From: Klebsiella terrigena
GTDB taxonomy: Bacteria > Pseudomonadota > Gammaproteobacteria > Enterobacterales > Enterobacteriaceae
Assembly: GCF_006539725.1 (NCBI RefSeq)
Contig: NZ_BJNO01000016.1
Location: 62,001-126,000 of the forward strand
Direction: 5' to 3'
DNA: 64,000 nucleotides
The notes under the pieces were generated by a model. The model saw nothing but the letters and a program-made list of their open reading frames with translations. It was not told where the DNA came from and made no database searches. The first letter of the stretch is position 1; every line of letters starts with the position of its first letter. A program made the translations under genes and the position numbers. This document shows, in pieces, positions 55,825-64,000 of this stretch.

Positions 55825-56637
55825 ATGTCGCAAGAACAAGAGAAAATATCCACGGCCGGGCAGCCGATCCTGAAGCTCAGCAACGTCTCTAAACACTTTG
55901 GTGCCGTCTGCGCCCTGGCGGATATCGAGCTGGAGGTCCATGCCGGTGAAGTGGTGGCGCTGGTGGGCGATAACGGCGCGGGAAAATCTACGCTGGTCAA
56001 AATCCTCGCCGGCGTGCATCAGCCCACCGACGGCACCATTGAGTTCGACGGCAGGGTCGTCACGCTTGATAGCCCGGGAAAAGCGCTGGAATACGGCATA
56101 GCCACGGTTTTTCAGGATTTAGCCCTGTGCGAAAACCTGGACGTGGTGGCCAACCTGTTTTTAGGCCAGGAGATCTCGCCTTTACAGCTGGATGAGGTCG
56201 CCATGGAGGTGCGGGCGTGGACGCTGCTGCAGGAGCTGGCGGCCCGAATTCCGTCGGTGCGCGAACCCATCGCCTCGCTCTCCGGCGGCCAGCGCCAAAC
56301 CGTCGCCATTGCCCGCTCCCTGCTGATGAATCCAAAAATCATCATGCTGGATGAGCCAACCGCCGCCCTCGGCGTCGCCCAGACGGCGGAAGTGCTCAAC
56401 CTGATCGAGCGCGTTCGCGAACGCGGCCTCGGCGTCATTATTATCAGCCATAACATGGAAGACGTGCGCGCGGTTGCCGATCGCATCGTGGTGCTGCGCC
56501 TCGGACGTAATAAGGGGATCTTCACCCCCGACGCGTCCAACCAGGATCTGGTCGCCGCCATTACCGGCGCAACGGAAAATGCCGTGTCGCGCCGCGTTGA
56601 ACGTAAATCACAGTTAAGTTCTTCGGGAGTGATTTAA
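55825..56637 (+). CDS. Sugar ABC transporter ATP-binding protein
   Basis: A 270-residue protein with a single nucleotide-binding domain, unlike XylG/RbsA, which carry two. Walker A is ALVGDNGAGKSTLVKIL, the signature SLSGGQRQTVAIARS, and Walker B KIIMLDEPTAALG. The start MSQEQEKISTAGQP at 55825 with GAGG upstream is preferred to a longer frame running from within the upstream gene. It lies 62 bases after the binding protein and four bases before the permease. Confidence 0.9.
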   Translation: MSQEQEKISTAGQPILKLSNVSKHFGAVCALADIELEVHAGEVVALVGDNGAGKSTLVKILAGVHQPTDGTIEFDGRVVTLDSPGKALEYGIATVFQDLALCENLDVVANLFLGQEISPLQLDEVAMEVRAWTLLQELAARIPSVREPIASLSGGQRQTVAIARSLLMNPKIIMLDEPTAALGVAQTAEVLNLIERVRERGLGVIIISHNMEDVRAVADRIVVLRLGRNKGIFTPDASNQDLVAAITGATENAVSRRVERKSQLSSSGVI

Positions 56638-56641
56638 TTTT

Positions 56642-57889
56642 ATGAACAGCAAGACAGAATCCCGCCCGGCCCTGGATCGCAGCGATGAGCGCGTCCAGCA
56701 CAACGATGGTCTGTTCGGCGTGGTGCGTGCGCAAATCAACCGTATCAAGACCGGCGATCTTGGCACCGCCCCGGTGATTGCCGGGCTGATCGTTATCTCC
56801 CTGGTGTTTACCTGGCTCAACCCGGTGTTTATTGCGCCGAATAACCTGGTTAACCTGCTTTTTGACTGCGCCACCGTAGGCTTTATCTCGCTGGGGATCG
56901 TCTGCGTGCTGATGCTGGGCGAAATCGACCTTTCCGTCGGCTCGATGAGCGGTCTGGCCTCGGCGATTGTCGGCGTCCTGTGGGTCAACACGGGCTGGCC
57001 GGTCGCCGCGGCTATTGGCGTCGCGCTGCTGTGCGGTATCGCCGTCGGCCTGATTTACGCCCTGCTCTACAACCGCGTCGGGATGCCGAGCTTCGTGGCG
57101 ACGCTCGCCGGCCTGCTGGCGCTGCTCGGGATGCAGCTGTACATTCTCGGCCCCAGCGGCAGCATCAACCTGCCCTACGCTTCGCCGCTGGTTCGCTTCG
57201 GCCAGCTGATGGTCATGCCGGACTGGTTCTCGCATACCATGGCGCTTCTGCCCGGCCTGGCGCTGCTGACGTTTGGCCTTAAAACCCGCGTACGGCGCCT
57301 GCAGGCTAACCTCTCCGCGGAGTCCGTCAGCTCGCTGCTGCTGCGCGCGGTGCTGCTGACGGTGATTTTTGAGGCCGCCGTTTTCTACCTCAACCTGGGT
57401 CGCGGCGTGCCGTGGATTTTCGGTCTGTTTGTCGCGGCGGCGATGGTGCTCAACTATGCGCTGAAGCGGACAAAATGGGGACGCTCGATGTTTGCGGTCG
57501 GCGGCAACCGCGAGGCCGCGCGTCGTTCGGGGATTAACGTCAGGGCCATTTACGTCAGCGCCTTTGTGCTCTGCGCGACGCTGGCAACGTTCGGGGGGAT
57601 TCTGGCGGCTTCACGCCTGGCCTCAGCCAGCCAGCAGGCCGGTACCGGCGACGTTAACCTCAACGCCATCGCCGCGGCGGTGATCGGCGGCACCAGCCTG
57701 TTTGGCGGGCGCGGTAGCGCCTGGTCCGCACTGCTGGGGATCATCGTGATTCAGTCGATTTCGAACGGTCTGACGCTGCTGAATCTGCCCTCATCGCTGC
57801 GCTATATCATTACCGGCTGCGTGCTGGCGATTGCGGTGATTATCGACTCACTGGCCCGCCGCTCGCGCGTATCGCACGGACGTGCCTAA
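56642..57889 (+). CDS. Sugar ABC transporter permease (XylH-like)
   Basis: A 415-residue membrane protein with about ten helices, of the ribose/xylose permease family. GEIDLSVGSMSGLASAIVG and NAIAAAVIGGTSLFGGRGSAW are the diagnostic loops. It forms the channel with the two preceding gene products. It ends 60 bases from the convergent yggN. Confidence 0.9.
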   Translation: MNSKTESRPALDRSDERVQHNDGLFGVVRAQINRIKTGDLGTAPVIAGLIVISLVFTWLNPVFIAPNNLVNLLFDCATVGFISLGIVCVLMLGEIDLSVGSMSGLASAIVGVLWVNTGWPVAAAIGVALLCGIAVGLIYALLYNRVGMPSFVATLAGLLALLGMQLYILGPSGSINLPYASPLVRFGQLMVMPDWFSHTMALLPGLALLTFGLKTRVRRLQANLSAESVSSLLLRAVLLTVIFEAAVFYLNLGRGVPWIFGLFVAAAMVLNYALKRTKWGRSMFAVGGNREAARRSGINVRAIYVSAFVLCATLATFGGILAASRLASASQQAGTGDVNLNAIAAAVIGGTSLFGGRGSAWSALLGIIVIQSISNGLTLLNLPSSLRYIITGCVLAIAVIIDSLARRSRVSHGRA

Positions 57890-57911
57890 TCGGGACGATT
57901 AAAGAGAATAG

Positions 57912-57940
57912 TGCGCGGCTCGGGCGTTACGGGCCGCGCA
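57912..57940. terminator. Hairpin between ABC permease and yggN
   Basis: TGCGCGGCTCG/CGGGCCGCGCA stem of 11 bp (one G-U) with a 7-base loop between convergent genes; no U-run on either side, so terminator function is uncertain. Confidence 0.45.
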
Positions 57941-57949
57941 ATGAATAGG

Positions 57950-58669
57950 TTATTTCAGTGAACTCACCAGCGTCTTGCGGCTATCTTCAAGGGAAACCAC
58001 CCGGCTGCAGACGTCTTTGCCGAACTGCTGGAAATCCGCTTCCTGGTTCTTCCACTCTTCCTGAATCGCCGTTTGCAGGCCGCCAAGGCTGCCGAGGATC
58101 CCCTGCAGCGGGTTACCGCCGCCCTTGAGAACCGCCTTCGCGCCCATTTCGTTAATGCTGTCCTGCAGGATGCCGCCCATCGCCTGATTGACCAGCTGCT
58201 GGCCGTCGGCGCGGACCTGATCGATCGCTTTATAATGGAAGGTCAGCCCATCGCTGCGGCGTTCAATAATACGATTCATCTGCGTTTTTAGCTGCGCGTC
58301 CAGCTTGGTCAGACGACCGTGCATGCTGCTGCTGGTTCCCACCTGTTCGGTGATGATTTTATCCAGCGCCTTGCGGCCTTTTTCAACCCGCGCGCGGGCG
58401 CCGTCGTCAATCCACAGCAGGCTGCTGCGCAGGCCGGCCTGATAATCCTGAGCCTGCTCGCGCTGGGCCGCGTTCAGGGAATACTGTTTTCCGTTATAGG
58501 TCAGGCTGCCGTCCGGCATAATCACCAGATCGCCGTTCTCCCCTTTCACCTGCACCTTCTGCGGGCTGAGGATCACGTCGTCGCGCGGCGTGACGCTACA
58601 CTGGTAGTCCGCATGCGCGGTCAAAGCGGTGACGGACAGCGCCACCGCCAGCAGCGTTTTGCGCATCAT
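57950..58669 (-). CDS. yggN: YggN, DUF2884 family exported protein
   Basis: A 239-residue exported protein, E. coli length, starting MMRKTLLAVALSVTALTAHA with a signal peptide cut after AHA; 20 upstream in-frame residues are rejected. DYQCSVTPRDDVILSPQ follows. The C-terminal half contains RSDGLTFHYKAIDQVRADGQQ. Function is unknown. It lies 50 bases after yggL with a terminator hairpin between. Confidence 0.92.
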   Translation of the reverse strand: MMRKTLLAVALSVTALTAHADYQCSVTPRDDVILSPQKVQVKGENGDLVIMPDGSLTYNGKQYSLNAAQREQAQDYQAGLRSSLLWIDDGARARVEKGRKALDKIITEQVGTSSSMHGRLTKLDAQLKTQMNRIIERRSDGLTFHYKAIDQVRADGQQLVNQAMGGILQDSINEMGAKAVLKGGGNPLQGILGSLGGLQTAIQEEWKNQEADFQQFGKDVCSRVVSLEDSRKTLVSSLK

Positions 58670-58683
58670 AAAGCTCCCTTCAG

Positions 58684-58710
58684 ACAAAACGGGTCGGCAA
58701 TTGCCGACCC
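58684..58710 (-). terminator. Terminator between yggL and yggN
   Basis: GGGTCGGCAATTGCCGACCC is a 20-base perfect inverted repeat followed on the minus strand by GUUUUGU, ten bases after the yggL stop. Confidence 0.75.
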
Positions 58711-58719
58711 TCGTCAAAC

Positions 58720-59046
58720 TTAGTCCCACCAGATGTCAAAAAGTTCGCTGGTGCGCACGTCAGCAAGCTGACGCTCTTCCAGCCACTTGCGGACAATAGC
58801 CTGATGCTCTTCGGTACATTTACCGATTTCCTGCAGGCAGATCAGACCTTCCCAGGAGAGGTAGCCGCTGCCGTCAAACGCCAGCTTGTTCGGCTCGATC
58901 ACTTCATTGATCAGGTCATTCACGGTCTGGTCGATATGCTCTTCGCTGCTCCCATCCGGGAAACGCCAGGCGACGGAGAAGCCCACTTCCTGAAACTCGT
59001 CGATATGCATTTTCTTACGCAGACGACGGCTACGATTCTTTGCCAT
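58720..59046 (-). CDS. yggL: YggL family 50S-associated protein
   Basis: DUF469 protein of 108 residues starting [20 protein letters not shown], as in E. coli, where it has been reported to associate with the large ribosomal subunit. The N-terminus is very basic, the rest acidic. Its ATG overlaps the trmB stop by one base (TAATG), so translation is coupled. Confidence 0.93.
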   Translation of the reverse strand: MAKNRSRRLRKKMHIDEFQEVGFSVAWRFPDGSSEEHIDQTVNDLINEVIEPNKLAFDGSGYLSWEGLICLQEIGKCTEEHQAIVRKWLEERQLADVRTSELFDIWWD

Positions 59047-59765
59047 TATTTCACCCTCTCGAACATTAAGTCCCATACGCCGTGGCCAAGACGATGGCCA
59101 CGCTGTTCAAATTTGGTTACCGGGCGCGATTCCGGGCGCGGTACATAGTCGTTGCTTTCCGAGCGGTTGCGGTAGCCGTCGAGCGACGACATCACTTCCA
59201 GCATATGCTCGGCATACTGTTCCCAGTCGGTCGCCATATGGAAGACGCCGCCGAGCTTGAGCTTGCTTTTAACCAGTTCAGCAAACGGCGCCTGCACGAT
59301 GCGGCGTTTATTATGCCGCGCTTTATGCCACGGGTCCGGGAAAAAGAGCTGCACCATATTAAGGGAGTTATCCGCGATCATGGTGTGCAGAACTTCGACC
59401 GCATCGTGACACATCACGCGCAGGTTTTGTACACCCTCTTCCTCAGCGGAAGCAAGGCACGCCCCGACGCCCGGAGAGTGTACTTCAATACCGAGGAAAT
59501 TCTGCTCCGGTTTCGCCTTGGCCATCGCTACCAGCGAGGAGCCCATGCCAAAACCGATCTCTAAGGTGACCGGCGCCTCGCGGCCAAACAGCGAAGCTAA
59601 ATCAAGCGGCGCATCGGTGAACTCAACGCCCATCACCGGCCAGATATTATCCAACGCGTGCTGTTGCCCTTTGGTCAGGCGGCCCTGGCGGCGGACGAAG
59701 CTACGAATGCGGCGCAGAGGGCGGCCGTTTTCATCAAACTCCGGAGATATGACGTCGTTTTTCAT
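59046..59765 (-). CDS. trmB: tRNA (guanine-N7)-methyltransferase
   Basis: Methylates G46 in the variable loop of tRNAs using [22 protein letters not shown] starts 239 residues, as in E. coli; 14 upstream residues are not conserved. The SAM motif is [15 protein letters not shown]; the substrate loop is [16 protein letters not shown]. It is coupled to yggL and divergent from mutY. Confidence 0.96.
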   Translation of the reverse strand: MKNDVISPEFDENGRPLRRIRSFVRRQGRLTKGQQHALDNIWPVMGVEFTDAPLDLASLFGREAPVTLEIGFGMGSSLVAMAKAKPEQNFLGIEVHSPGVGACLASAEEEGVQNLRVMCHDAVEVLHTMIADNSLNMVQLFFPDPWHKARHNKRRIVQAPFAELVKSKLKLGGVFHMATDWEQYAEHMLEVMSSLDGYRNRSESNDYVPRPESRPVTKFEQRGHRLGHGVWDLMFERVK

Positions 59766-59901
59766 AAAGGTTAGGTCTGCTTGTGAATGTGTTCGGAAAA
59801 CGGGCATTATCCAAAGTTACCCGACGGATGCAAGGGTTTACAGCCTCTCGCCCTTGTGCTGCAATCTGCCACCCTGTTATCGCAATTCCGGAGCTGCAGC
59901 T

Positions 59902-60960
59902 TTGACTTTTCTCGCCGCGCAATTTTCAGCCCAGGTGCTGGAGTGGTACGACAAATACGGGCGTAAAACCCTGCCATGGCAAATCGGCAAAACGCCCTAC
60001 AAAGTATGGCTCTCCGAGGTGATGTTGCAACAAACGCAGGTGGCAACGGTAATCCCTTATTTTGAACGCTTTATGGCGCGTTTCCCAACGGTTATCGATC
60101 TGGCCAACGCCCCGCTGGACGAAGTCCTGCATCTGTGGACCGGCCTCGGCTACTACGCACGGGCGCGTAATTTACATAAGGCGGCGCAGCAGGTGGCCAA
60201 CCAGCACGGCGGCGAATTCCCGCAGACCTTTGACGAAGTGGCCGCCCTGCCCGGAGTCGGACGCTCGACGGCGGGCGCCATTTTATCGCTCTCTCTTGGT
60301 AAGCATTTTCCGATTCTCGACGGCAACGTGAAGCGCGTGCTGGCCCGCTGCTATGCGGTCAGCGGCTGGCCGGGAAAAAAAGAGGTAGAGAAGCAGCTTT
60401 GGGGGATTAGCGAAGAGGTGACGCCGGCCAAAGGGGTCGAACGTTTTAACCAGGCGATGATGGATCTGGGGGCGATCGTCTGCACCCGCTCGAAGCCTAA
60501 ATGCGAGCTGTGCCCGCTGAATAACGGCTGCGAGGCCTACGCCAATAATTCATGGACTCAATATCCCGGCAGGAAACCGAAGCAAACTATTCCGCAACGC
60601 ACCGGCTATTTTCTGCTGATGCAGCACGGCGACGAGGTGTTTCTCGCCCAGCGGCCGCCGGTAGGGCTGTGGGGCGGATTATTCTGTTTTCCGCAGTTTG
60701 AAGATGAAGAGACGCTGCGCGAGTGGCTGGCACAGCGGCAGATTCAGGCCGATAATCTGACGCAGCTGACCGCGTTTCGCCACACTTTCAGCCATTTCCA
60801 CCTGGATATTGTGCCGATGTGGCTTACAGTGCACTCATCAGGCGCATGCATGGATGAAGCTGGCGCACTCTGGTATAACTTAGCGCAGCCGCCGTCAGTC
60901 GGTCTGGCGGCTCCCGTGGAACGCCTGTTGCAACAGCTTAAGGCCGGGGCGCTGGTATAG
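59902..60960 (+). CDS. mutY: A/G-specific adenine glycosylase
   Basis: Removes A mispaired with 8-oxoG or G. The start is a TTG at 59902 with GGAG seven bases upstream; no ATG or GTG lies near the conserved N-terminus. It has 352 residues (E. coli 350). Glu39 in [11 protein letters not shown] is the catalytic acid; [13 protein letters not shown] is the helix-hairpin-helix, with Asp in [12 protein letters not shown]. The [4Fe-4S] ligands follow C-x6-C-x2-C-x5-C. The C-terminal NUDIX-like domain recognises 8-oxoG. It is first in mutY-yggX-mltC. Confidence 0.95.
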   Translation: MTFLAAQFSAQVLEWYDKYGRKTLPWQIGKTPYKVWLSEVMLQQTQVATVIPYFERFMARFPTVIDLANAPLDEVLHLWTGLGYYARARNLHKAAQQVANQHGGEFPQTFDEVAALPGVGRSTAGAILSLSLGKHFPILDGNVKRVLARCYAVSGWPGKKEVEKQLWGISEEVTPAKGVERFNQAMMDLGAIVCTRSKPKCELCPLNNGCEAYANNSWTQYPGRKPKQTIPQRTGYFLLMQHGDEVFLAQRPPVGLWGGLFCFPQFEDEETLREWLAQRQIQADNLTQLTAFRHTFSHFHLDIVPMWLTVHSSGACMDEAGALWYNLAQPPSVGLAAPVERLLQQLKAGALV

Positions 60961-60988
60961 CGTTCAGGCCAATTAAAGAGGATTAATC

Positions 60989-61264
60989 ATGAGCAGAACT
61001 ATTTTTTGTACTTTCCTGCAGCGCGAAGCGGATGGCCAGGATTTCCAGCTCTACCCGGGCGATCTCGGCAAACGCATCTATAACGAGATCTCCAAAGAAG
61101 CCTGGGCCCAGTGGCAGCACAAACAGACCATGCTGATCAACGAGCAGAAGCTCAACATGATGAACGTAGAGCACCGCAAACTGCTTGAGCAGGAGATGAT
61201 TCAGTTCCTGTTTGAAGGGAAGGATGTGCATATCGAAGGCTATACGCCGCCGGAAAAACGGTAA
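60989..61264 (+). CDS. yggX: Fe(2+)-trafficking protein YggX
   Basis: A 91-residue protein, as in E. coli, protecting Fe-S clusters from oxidative damage. [19 protein letters not shown] contains the conserved Cys7. Its place after mutY, an Fe-S enzyme, is conserved. AAAGAGGATTAATC is the ribosome binding site. mltC follows after about 50 bases. Confidence 0.96.
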   Translation: MSRTIFCTFLQREADGQDFQLYPGDLGKRIYNEISKEAWAQWQHKQTMLINEQKLNMMNVEHRKLLEQEMIQFLFEGKDVHIEGYTPPEKR

Positions 61265-61313
61265 GAGCCTGACGGCTTTTACCACCACCAACACAACGCA
61301 CACTCCCGGAATG

Positions 61314-62396
61314 ATGAAAAAATATTTAGCGCTAGCGCTCATTGCGCCTTTGCTCGTTTCGTGTTCCAGCTCGAATAAAAAGGGCGCCGGGTATGACGAA
61401 GCGTGGGTAAAGGACACCAACGGTTTCGATATCCTGATGGGCCAGTTCGCCCACAACGTCGAAAATATTTGGGGTTATAACGAAGTCCTGCTCGCCGGGC
61501 CGAAAGACTACGTTAAATATACCGACGGTTATCAGACCCGTAGCCACATCAACTTTGATGAGGGTACCATTACCGTCGAGACTATCGCCGGTACCGATCC
61601 CACCGGCCGTCTTCGTCAGACCATCATCAAAACGCTGCTGATGGGCGACGATCCGGGCTCCATTGACCTCTACTCCGACACCGACGATATCCAGATTTCG
61701 AAAGAGCCGTTCCTCTACGGTCAGGTGGTGGACAATCACGGCGATCCGATTCGCTGGGAGTGGCGCGCGTCGCGTTACGCCGACTATCTGCTGCAGACGC
61801 GGCTGAAGAGCCGCAGCAACGGCCTGCGGATCATTTACAGCATCACCATCAACCTGGTGCCGAACCACCTCGATAAGCGCGCGCATAAGTATATCGGTAT
61901 GGTGCGCCAGTCGGCGCGGAAGTACGGCATTGACGAGTCGCTGATCCTGGCGATTATGCAGACCGAATCCTCCTTTAACCCTTACGCCGTCAGCCATGCC
62001 GACGCGCTGGGCCTGATGCAGGTCGTCCAGCACAGCGCCGGGAAAGACGTTTTCCGCTCCCAGGGGAGATCGGGCCTACCGAGCCGCAGCTTCCTGTTCG
62101 ATCCGGCCAATAATATCGACACCGGCACCGCGTATCTGGCGATGTTGAACAACGTCTACCTCGCCGGCATCGACAACCCTACCTCGCGACGCTACGCGGT
62201 GATCACCGCCTATAACGGCGGCGCGGGGAGCGTACTGCGGGTCTTCTCCAGCGATAAGGTTCAGGCGGCCAATATCATTAACAGCATGACGCCGGGCGAC
62301 GTCTACACGACGCTCACCACCCGCCACCCCTCAGGGGAATCCCGCCGCTACCTGTATAAAGTCAACACGGCGCAGAAGTCCTACCGCCGCAAATAG
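61314..62396 (+). CDS. mltC: Membrane-bound lytic murein transglycosylase C
   Basis: Outer-membrane lipoprotein cleaving peptidoglycan to anhydro-muropeptides. [17 protein letters not shown] places the lipobox Cys at residue 17; an ATG one codon earlier is an alternative start, and the frame further upstream overlaps yggX and is rejected. It has 360 residues (E. coli 359). The catalytic Glu is in [24 protein letters not shown] and [13 protein letters not shown] complete the SLT domain. Confidence 0.95.
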   Translation: MKKYLALALIAPLLVSCSSSNKKGAGYDEAWVKDTNGFDILMGQFAHNVENIWGYNEVLLAGPKDYVKYTDGYQTRSHINFDEGTITVETIAGTDPTGRLRQTIIKTLLMGDDPGSIDLYSDTDDIQISKEPFLYGQVVDNHGDPIRWEWRASRYADYLLQTRLKSRSNGLRIIYSITINLVPNHLDKRAHKYIGMVRQSARKYGIDESLILAIMQTESSFNPYAVSHADALGLMQVVQHSAGKDVFRSQGRSGLPSRSFLFDPANNIDTGTAYLAMLNNVYLAGIDNPTSRRYAVITAYNGGAGSVLRVFSSDKVQAANIINSMTPGDVYTTLTTRHPSGESRRYLYKVNTAQKSYRRK

Positions 62397-62477
62397 GGTC
62401 TTTACCCTCTACCCGGCTCTCGGCACGCGCGAGAGCCGGGATCGTCCCGTGCCATTTCACCGTGCGCCATACGAAAA

Positions 62478-62540
62478 CGTTATTTGCATCACAATCTAAT
62501 CTGCAAATTAATATGGATTGCATTTATTTGCGGAAGGTAA
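62478..62540 (+). promoter_or_regulatory. Candidate CRP/CytR control region of nupG
   Basis: CGTTA-N6-TCACA at 62478-62493 is a partial CRP match, followed by TTGCAT-type sequences at 62518-62523 and 62529-62535 that resemble CytR half sites. nupG is under CRP, CytR and DeoR in E. coli; the individual sites here are tentative. Confidence 0.4.
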
Positions 62541-62637
62541 CAAAACATGATGCCGCTTGCTGATAGAATTTCATCAAATCGTAGTCCTGAATGTAACCAT
62601 AACAACAGCTCCCCCGCTTACTCGTGAGGAAAATAAC

Positions 62638-63891
62638 ATGAACCTTAAGCTGCAGCTTAAAATATTGTCGTTTCTGCAGTTCTGCCTGTGGGGTAGTTGG
62701 CTGACTACGCTAGGCTCCTATATGTTTGTGACGCTTAAGTTTGACGGAGCGTCGATCGGTGCCGTTTACAGCTCGTTGGGTATTGCGGCCGTGTTTATGC
62801 CCACGCTGCTGGGTATCGTGGCGGATAAGTGGATCAGCGCCAAGTGGGTCTATGCGCTATGTCATCTGGTCGGGGCTGGGACGCTGTTTATGGCGGCCCA
62901 GGTCACCACGCCGGGCGAGATGTTCCTGGTTATTCTCCTCAACTCGCTGGCCTATATGCCAACGCTGGGGCTGATTAACACCATTTCCTACTATCGTCTG
63001 AAATCCGCCGGCATGGATATCGTCACCGATTTCCCGCCTATCCGTATCTGGGGAACCATCGGTTTTATCATGGCGATGTGGGCCGTCAGCTTCGCCGGCT
63101 TCGAGCTAAGCCATATGCAGCTTTATATCGGCGCAACGCTCTCCGTCGTGCTGGCGCTGTTCACCCTGACGCTGCCGCATATCCCGGTCTCTAACCAGCA
63201 GAAAAACCAGAGCTGGAGCACCATGCTGGGCCTGGACGCATTTGCCCTGTTCAAAAACAAACGGATGGCGATTTTCTTTATCTTCTCCATGCTGTTAGGC
63301 GCAGAGCTGCAGATCACCAACATGTTCGGTAATACCTTCCTGCACAGCTTCGACAATAACCCACTCTTCGCGGGCAGCTTTATTGTCGAGCATGCGTCGG
63401 TAATGATGTCGATTTCCCAGATCTCAGAAACCCTGTTTATTCTGACCATTCCGTTCTTCCTGAGCCGCTACGGCATCAAGAACGTCATGCTGATCAGTAT
63501 CGTGGCGTGGATGCTGCGCTTCGGCCTGTTCGCCTATGGCGACCCATCGCCGTTCGGCACCGTGCTGCTGGTTCTGTCGATGATTGTCTACGGCTGCGCC
63601 TTCGACTTCTTCAACATCTCGGGTTCAGTGTTTGTCGAGAAAGAGGTAAGACCGGAAATTCGCGCCAGCGCCCAGGGGATGTTCCTGATGATGACCAACG
63701 GCTTCGGCTGTATTCTTGGCGGCGTGGTGAGTGGGAAAGTGGTGGAGATGTATACCACCAACGGTATCACCAACTGGCAGCCGGTATGGCTTATCTTCGC
63801 CGGATACTCGCTGGTTCTGGCCTTCGCCTTCGTCGCGCTGTTTAAATACAAGCACGTCAGACAGCCTGCCGCCGTCCAGCAGAGCGCCTGA
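62638..63891 (+). CDS. nupG: Nucleoside:proton symporter NupG
   Basis: High-affinity inner-membrane importer of purine and pyrimidine nucleosides. MNLKLQLKILSFLQFCLWGS starts 417 residues (E. coli 418) with twelve helices; 27 upstream in-frame residues are leader. GAGGAAAATAAC gives the ribosome binding site. FPPIRIWGTIGFIMAMW and EVRPEIRASAQGMFLMMTNGFG are family landmarks. Confidence 0.97.
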   Translation: MNLKLQLKILSFLQFCLWGSWLTTLGSYMFVTLKFDGASIGAVYSSLGIAAVFMPTLLGIVADKWISAKWVYALCHLVGAGTLFMAAQVTTPGEMFLVILLNSLAYMPTLGLINTISYYRLKSAGMDIVTDFPPIRIWGTIGFIMAMWAVSFAGFELSHMQLYIGATLSVVLALFTLTLPHIPVSNQQKNQSWSTMLGLDAFALFKNKRMAIFFIFSMLLGAELQITNMFGNTFLHSFDNNPLFAGSFIVEHASVMMSISQISETLFILTIPFFLSRYGIKNVMLISIVAWMLRFGLFAYGDPSPFGTVLLVLSMIVYGCAFDFFNISGSVFVEKEVRPEIRASAQGMFLMMTNGFGCILGGVVSGKVVEMYTTNGITNWQPVWLIFAGYSLVLAFAFVALFKYKHVRQPAAVQQSA

Positions 63892-63895
63892 TAGC

Positions 63896-63924
63896 AGCCC
63901 GGCGCCGCGACGCCTGCCGGGCTA
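63896..63924. repeat. REP-like palindromic unit after nupG
   Basis: AGCCCGGC/GCCGGGCT stem of 8 bp around a 12-base centre, followed by ACAAA, a layout typical of REP/BIME units of Klebsiella and relatives. It lies five bases after the nupG stop. Confidence 0.6.
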
Positions 63925-63933
63925 CAAAACGCC

Positions 63934-63964
63934 ACGCCCCGCGCTCGCGCCGGGGCGTTTTTTT
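63934..63964. terminator. Terminator between nupG and speC
   Basis: ACGCCCCG/CGGGGCGT stem with a GC-rich 9-base loop and a run of seven T on the plus strand; the minus strand has GUUUU a few bases further on, so it may serve both convergent genes. Confidence 0.85.
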
Positions 63965-64000
63965 ATGCCTTCAGCACGTTGCCGTACAGCCGCTTAATGC
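63963..64000 (-). CDS. speC: Ornithine decarboxylase, C-terminal end only
   Basis: The last eleven codons (IKRLYGNVLKA) and a TAA stop are read on the minus strand at the window edge. Assignment as speC rests on position: nupG and speC are convergent neighbours in E. coli. The constitutive ornithine decarboxylase would give putrescine, complementing speA-speB earlier in the window. Too little sequence is present for motif evidence. Confidence 0.65.
   Translation of the reverse strand, partial: IKRLYGNVLKA

Noticed and set aside
1-64000. CRISPR arrays, rRNA or tRNA genes, prophage or toxin-antitoxin modules
   Set aside because: I looked for regularly spaced repeats, tRNA-like cloverleafs and phage genes and found none; the only stable RNA gene I can support is ssrS.

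Overview
This is a chromosomal segment from a member of the Enterobacteriaceae, most likely Klebsiella or a close relative (inference from gene content and order; no 16S or species marker lies in the window). Nearly every core gene is recognisable as the counterpart of an E. coli K-12 gene. The order gcvPHT-ubiIH-pepP-ygfB-zapA-ssrS-fau ... serA-rpiA-argP-yggE-argO-mscS-fbaA-pgk-epd ... tktA-loiP ... speBA-yqgB-metK-galP-sprT-endA-rsmE-gshB-yqgE-ruvX ... yggRSTU-rdgB-hemW ... yggNL-trmB-mutY-yggX-mltC-nupG-speC follows the K-12 backbone. The departures from K-12 are a YjdF/DUF2238 membrane-protein gene between fau and serA, no genes between epd and tktA (K-12 has several), a 14-kb catabolic island between loiP and speB, a CsgD-like regulator between ruvX and yggR, and a xylose/ribose-type ABC transporter between hemW and yggN where K-12 has yggM-ansB.

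Layout. 1-8.3 kb: glycine cleavage (gcvP, cut by the window edge, then gcvH and gcvT), ubiquinone hydroxylases ubiI and ubiH, and pepP-ygfB. 8.4-23.2 kb: zapA, 6S RNA and fau; serine, pentose-phosphate and glycolytic/B6 enzymes (serA, rpiA, fbaA, pgk, epd, tktA); the arginine-export pair argP/argO; mscS; loiP. 23.3-37.6 kb: the catabolic island. 37.6-49.0 kb: polyamine genes speB-speA-yqgB, then metK, galP, sprT, endA, rsmE, gshB, yqgE and ruvX. 49.1-64 kb: the CsgD-like regulator, yggR, the yggSTU-rdgB-hemW run, the ABC transporter, yggN-yggL-trmB, mutY-yggX-mltC, nupG, and the last 11 codons plus stop of speC.

The catabolic island is the most interesting region. Fourteen minus-strand genes form one tightly spaced array (many ATGA or 1-nt overlaps). 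In transcription order they encode a Rieske ferredoxin, a 102-residue protein I do not recognise, a Rieske oxygenase large subunit, an SDR, an IclR regulator, a two-domain extradiol (VOC) dioxygenase, an FAD ferredoxin reductase, an MFS transporter, a cupin, an alpha/beta hydrolase, a second SDR lacking the usual Tyr-Lys pair, an L-aspartate-dehydrogenase-like protein, an aldehyde dehydrogenase and a ThDP-dependent decarboxylase/synthase-like enzyme. A divergent MFS gene lies across an AT-rich regulatory gap containing a sigma70-like promoter, a CRP-like site and three copies of a GTTTCA-N4-TGAAAC palindrome. The set reads as a complete aromatic ring dihydroxylation and meta-cleavage route with an unusual amino-acid/2-oxo-acid branch; the substrate is unknown. 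The oxygenase gene carries a single in-frame amber codon where a TGG is expected, so in this strain the first step is probably broken unless the stop is suppressed or is a sequencing error.

Several non-coding elements also stand out: a perfectly paired three-way-junction element between gcvH and gcvP, two copies of a roughly 112-bp dispersed structured repeat (between pgk and fbaA, and between gshB and yqgE), a long polypyrimidine tract after gshB, and good matches to known Cra, MetJ, GalR/GalS and CRP operators.
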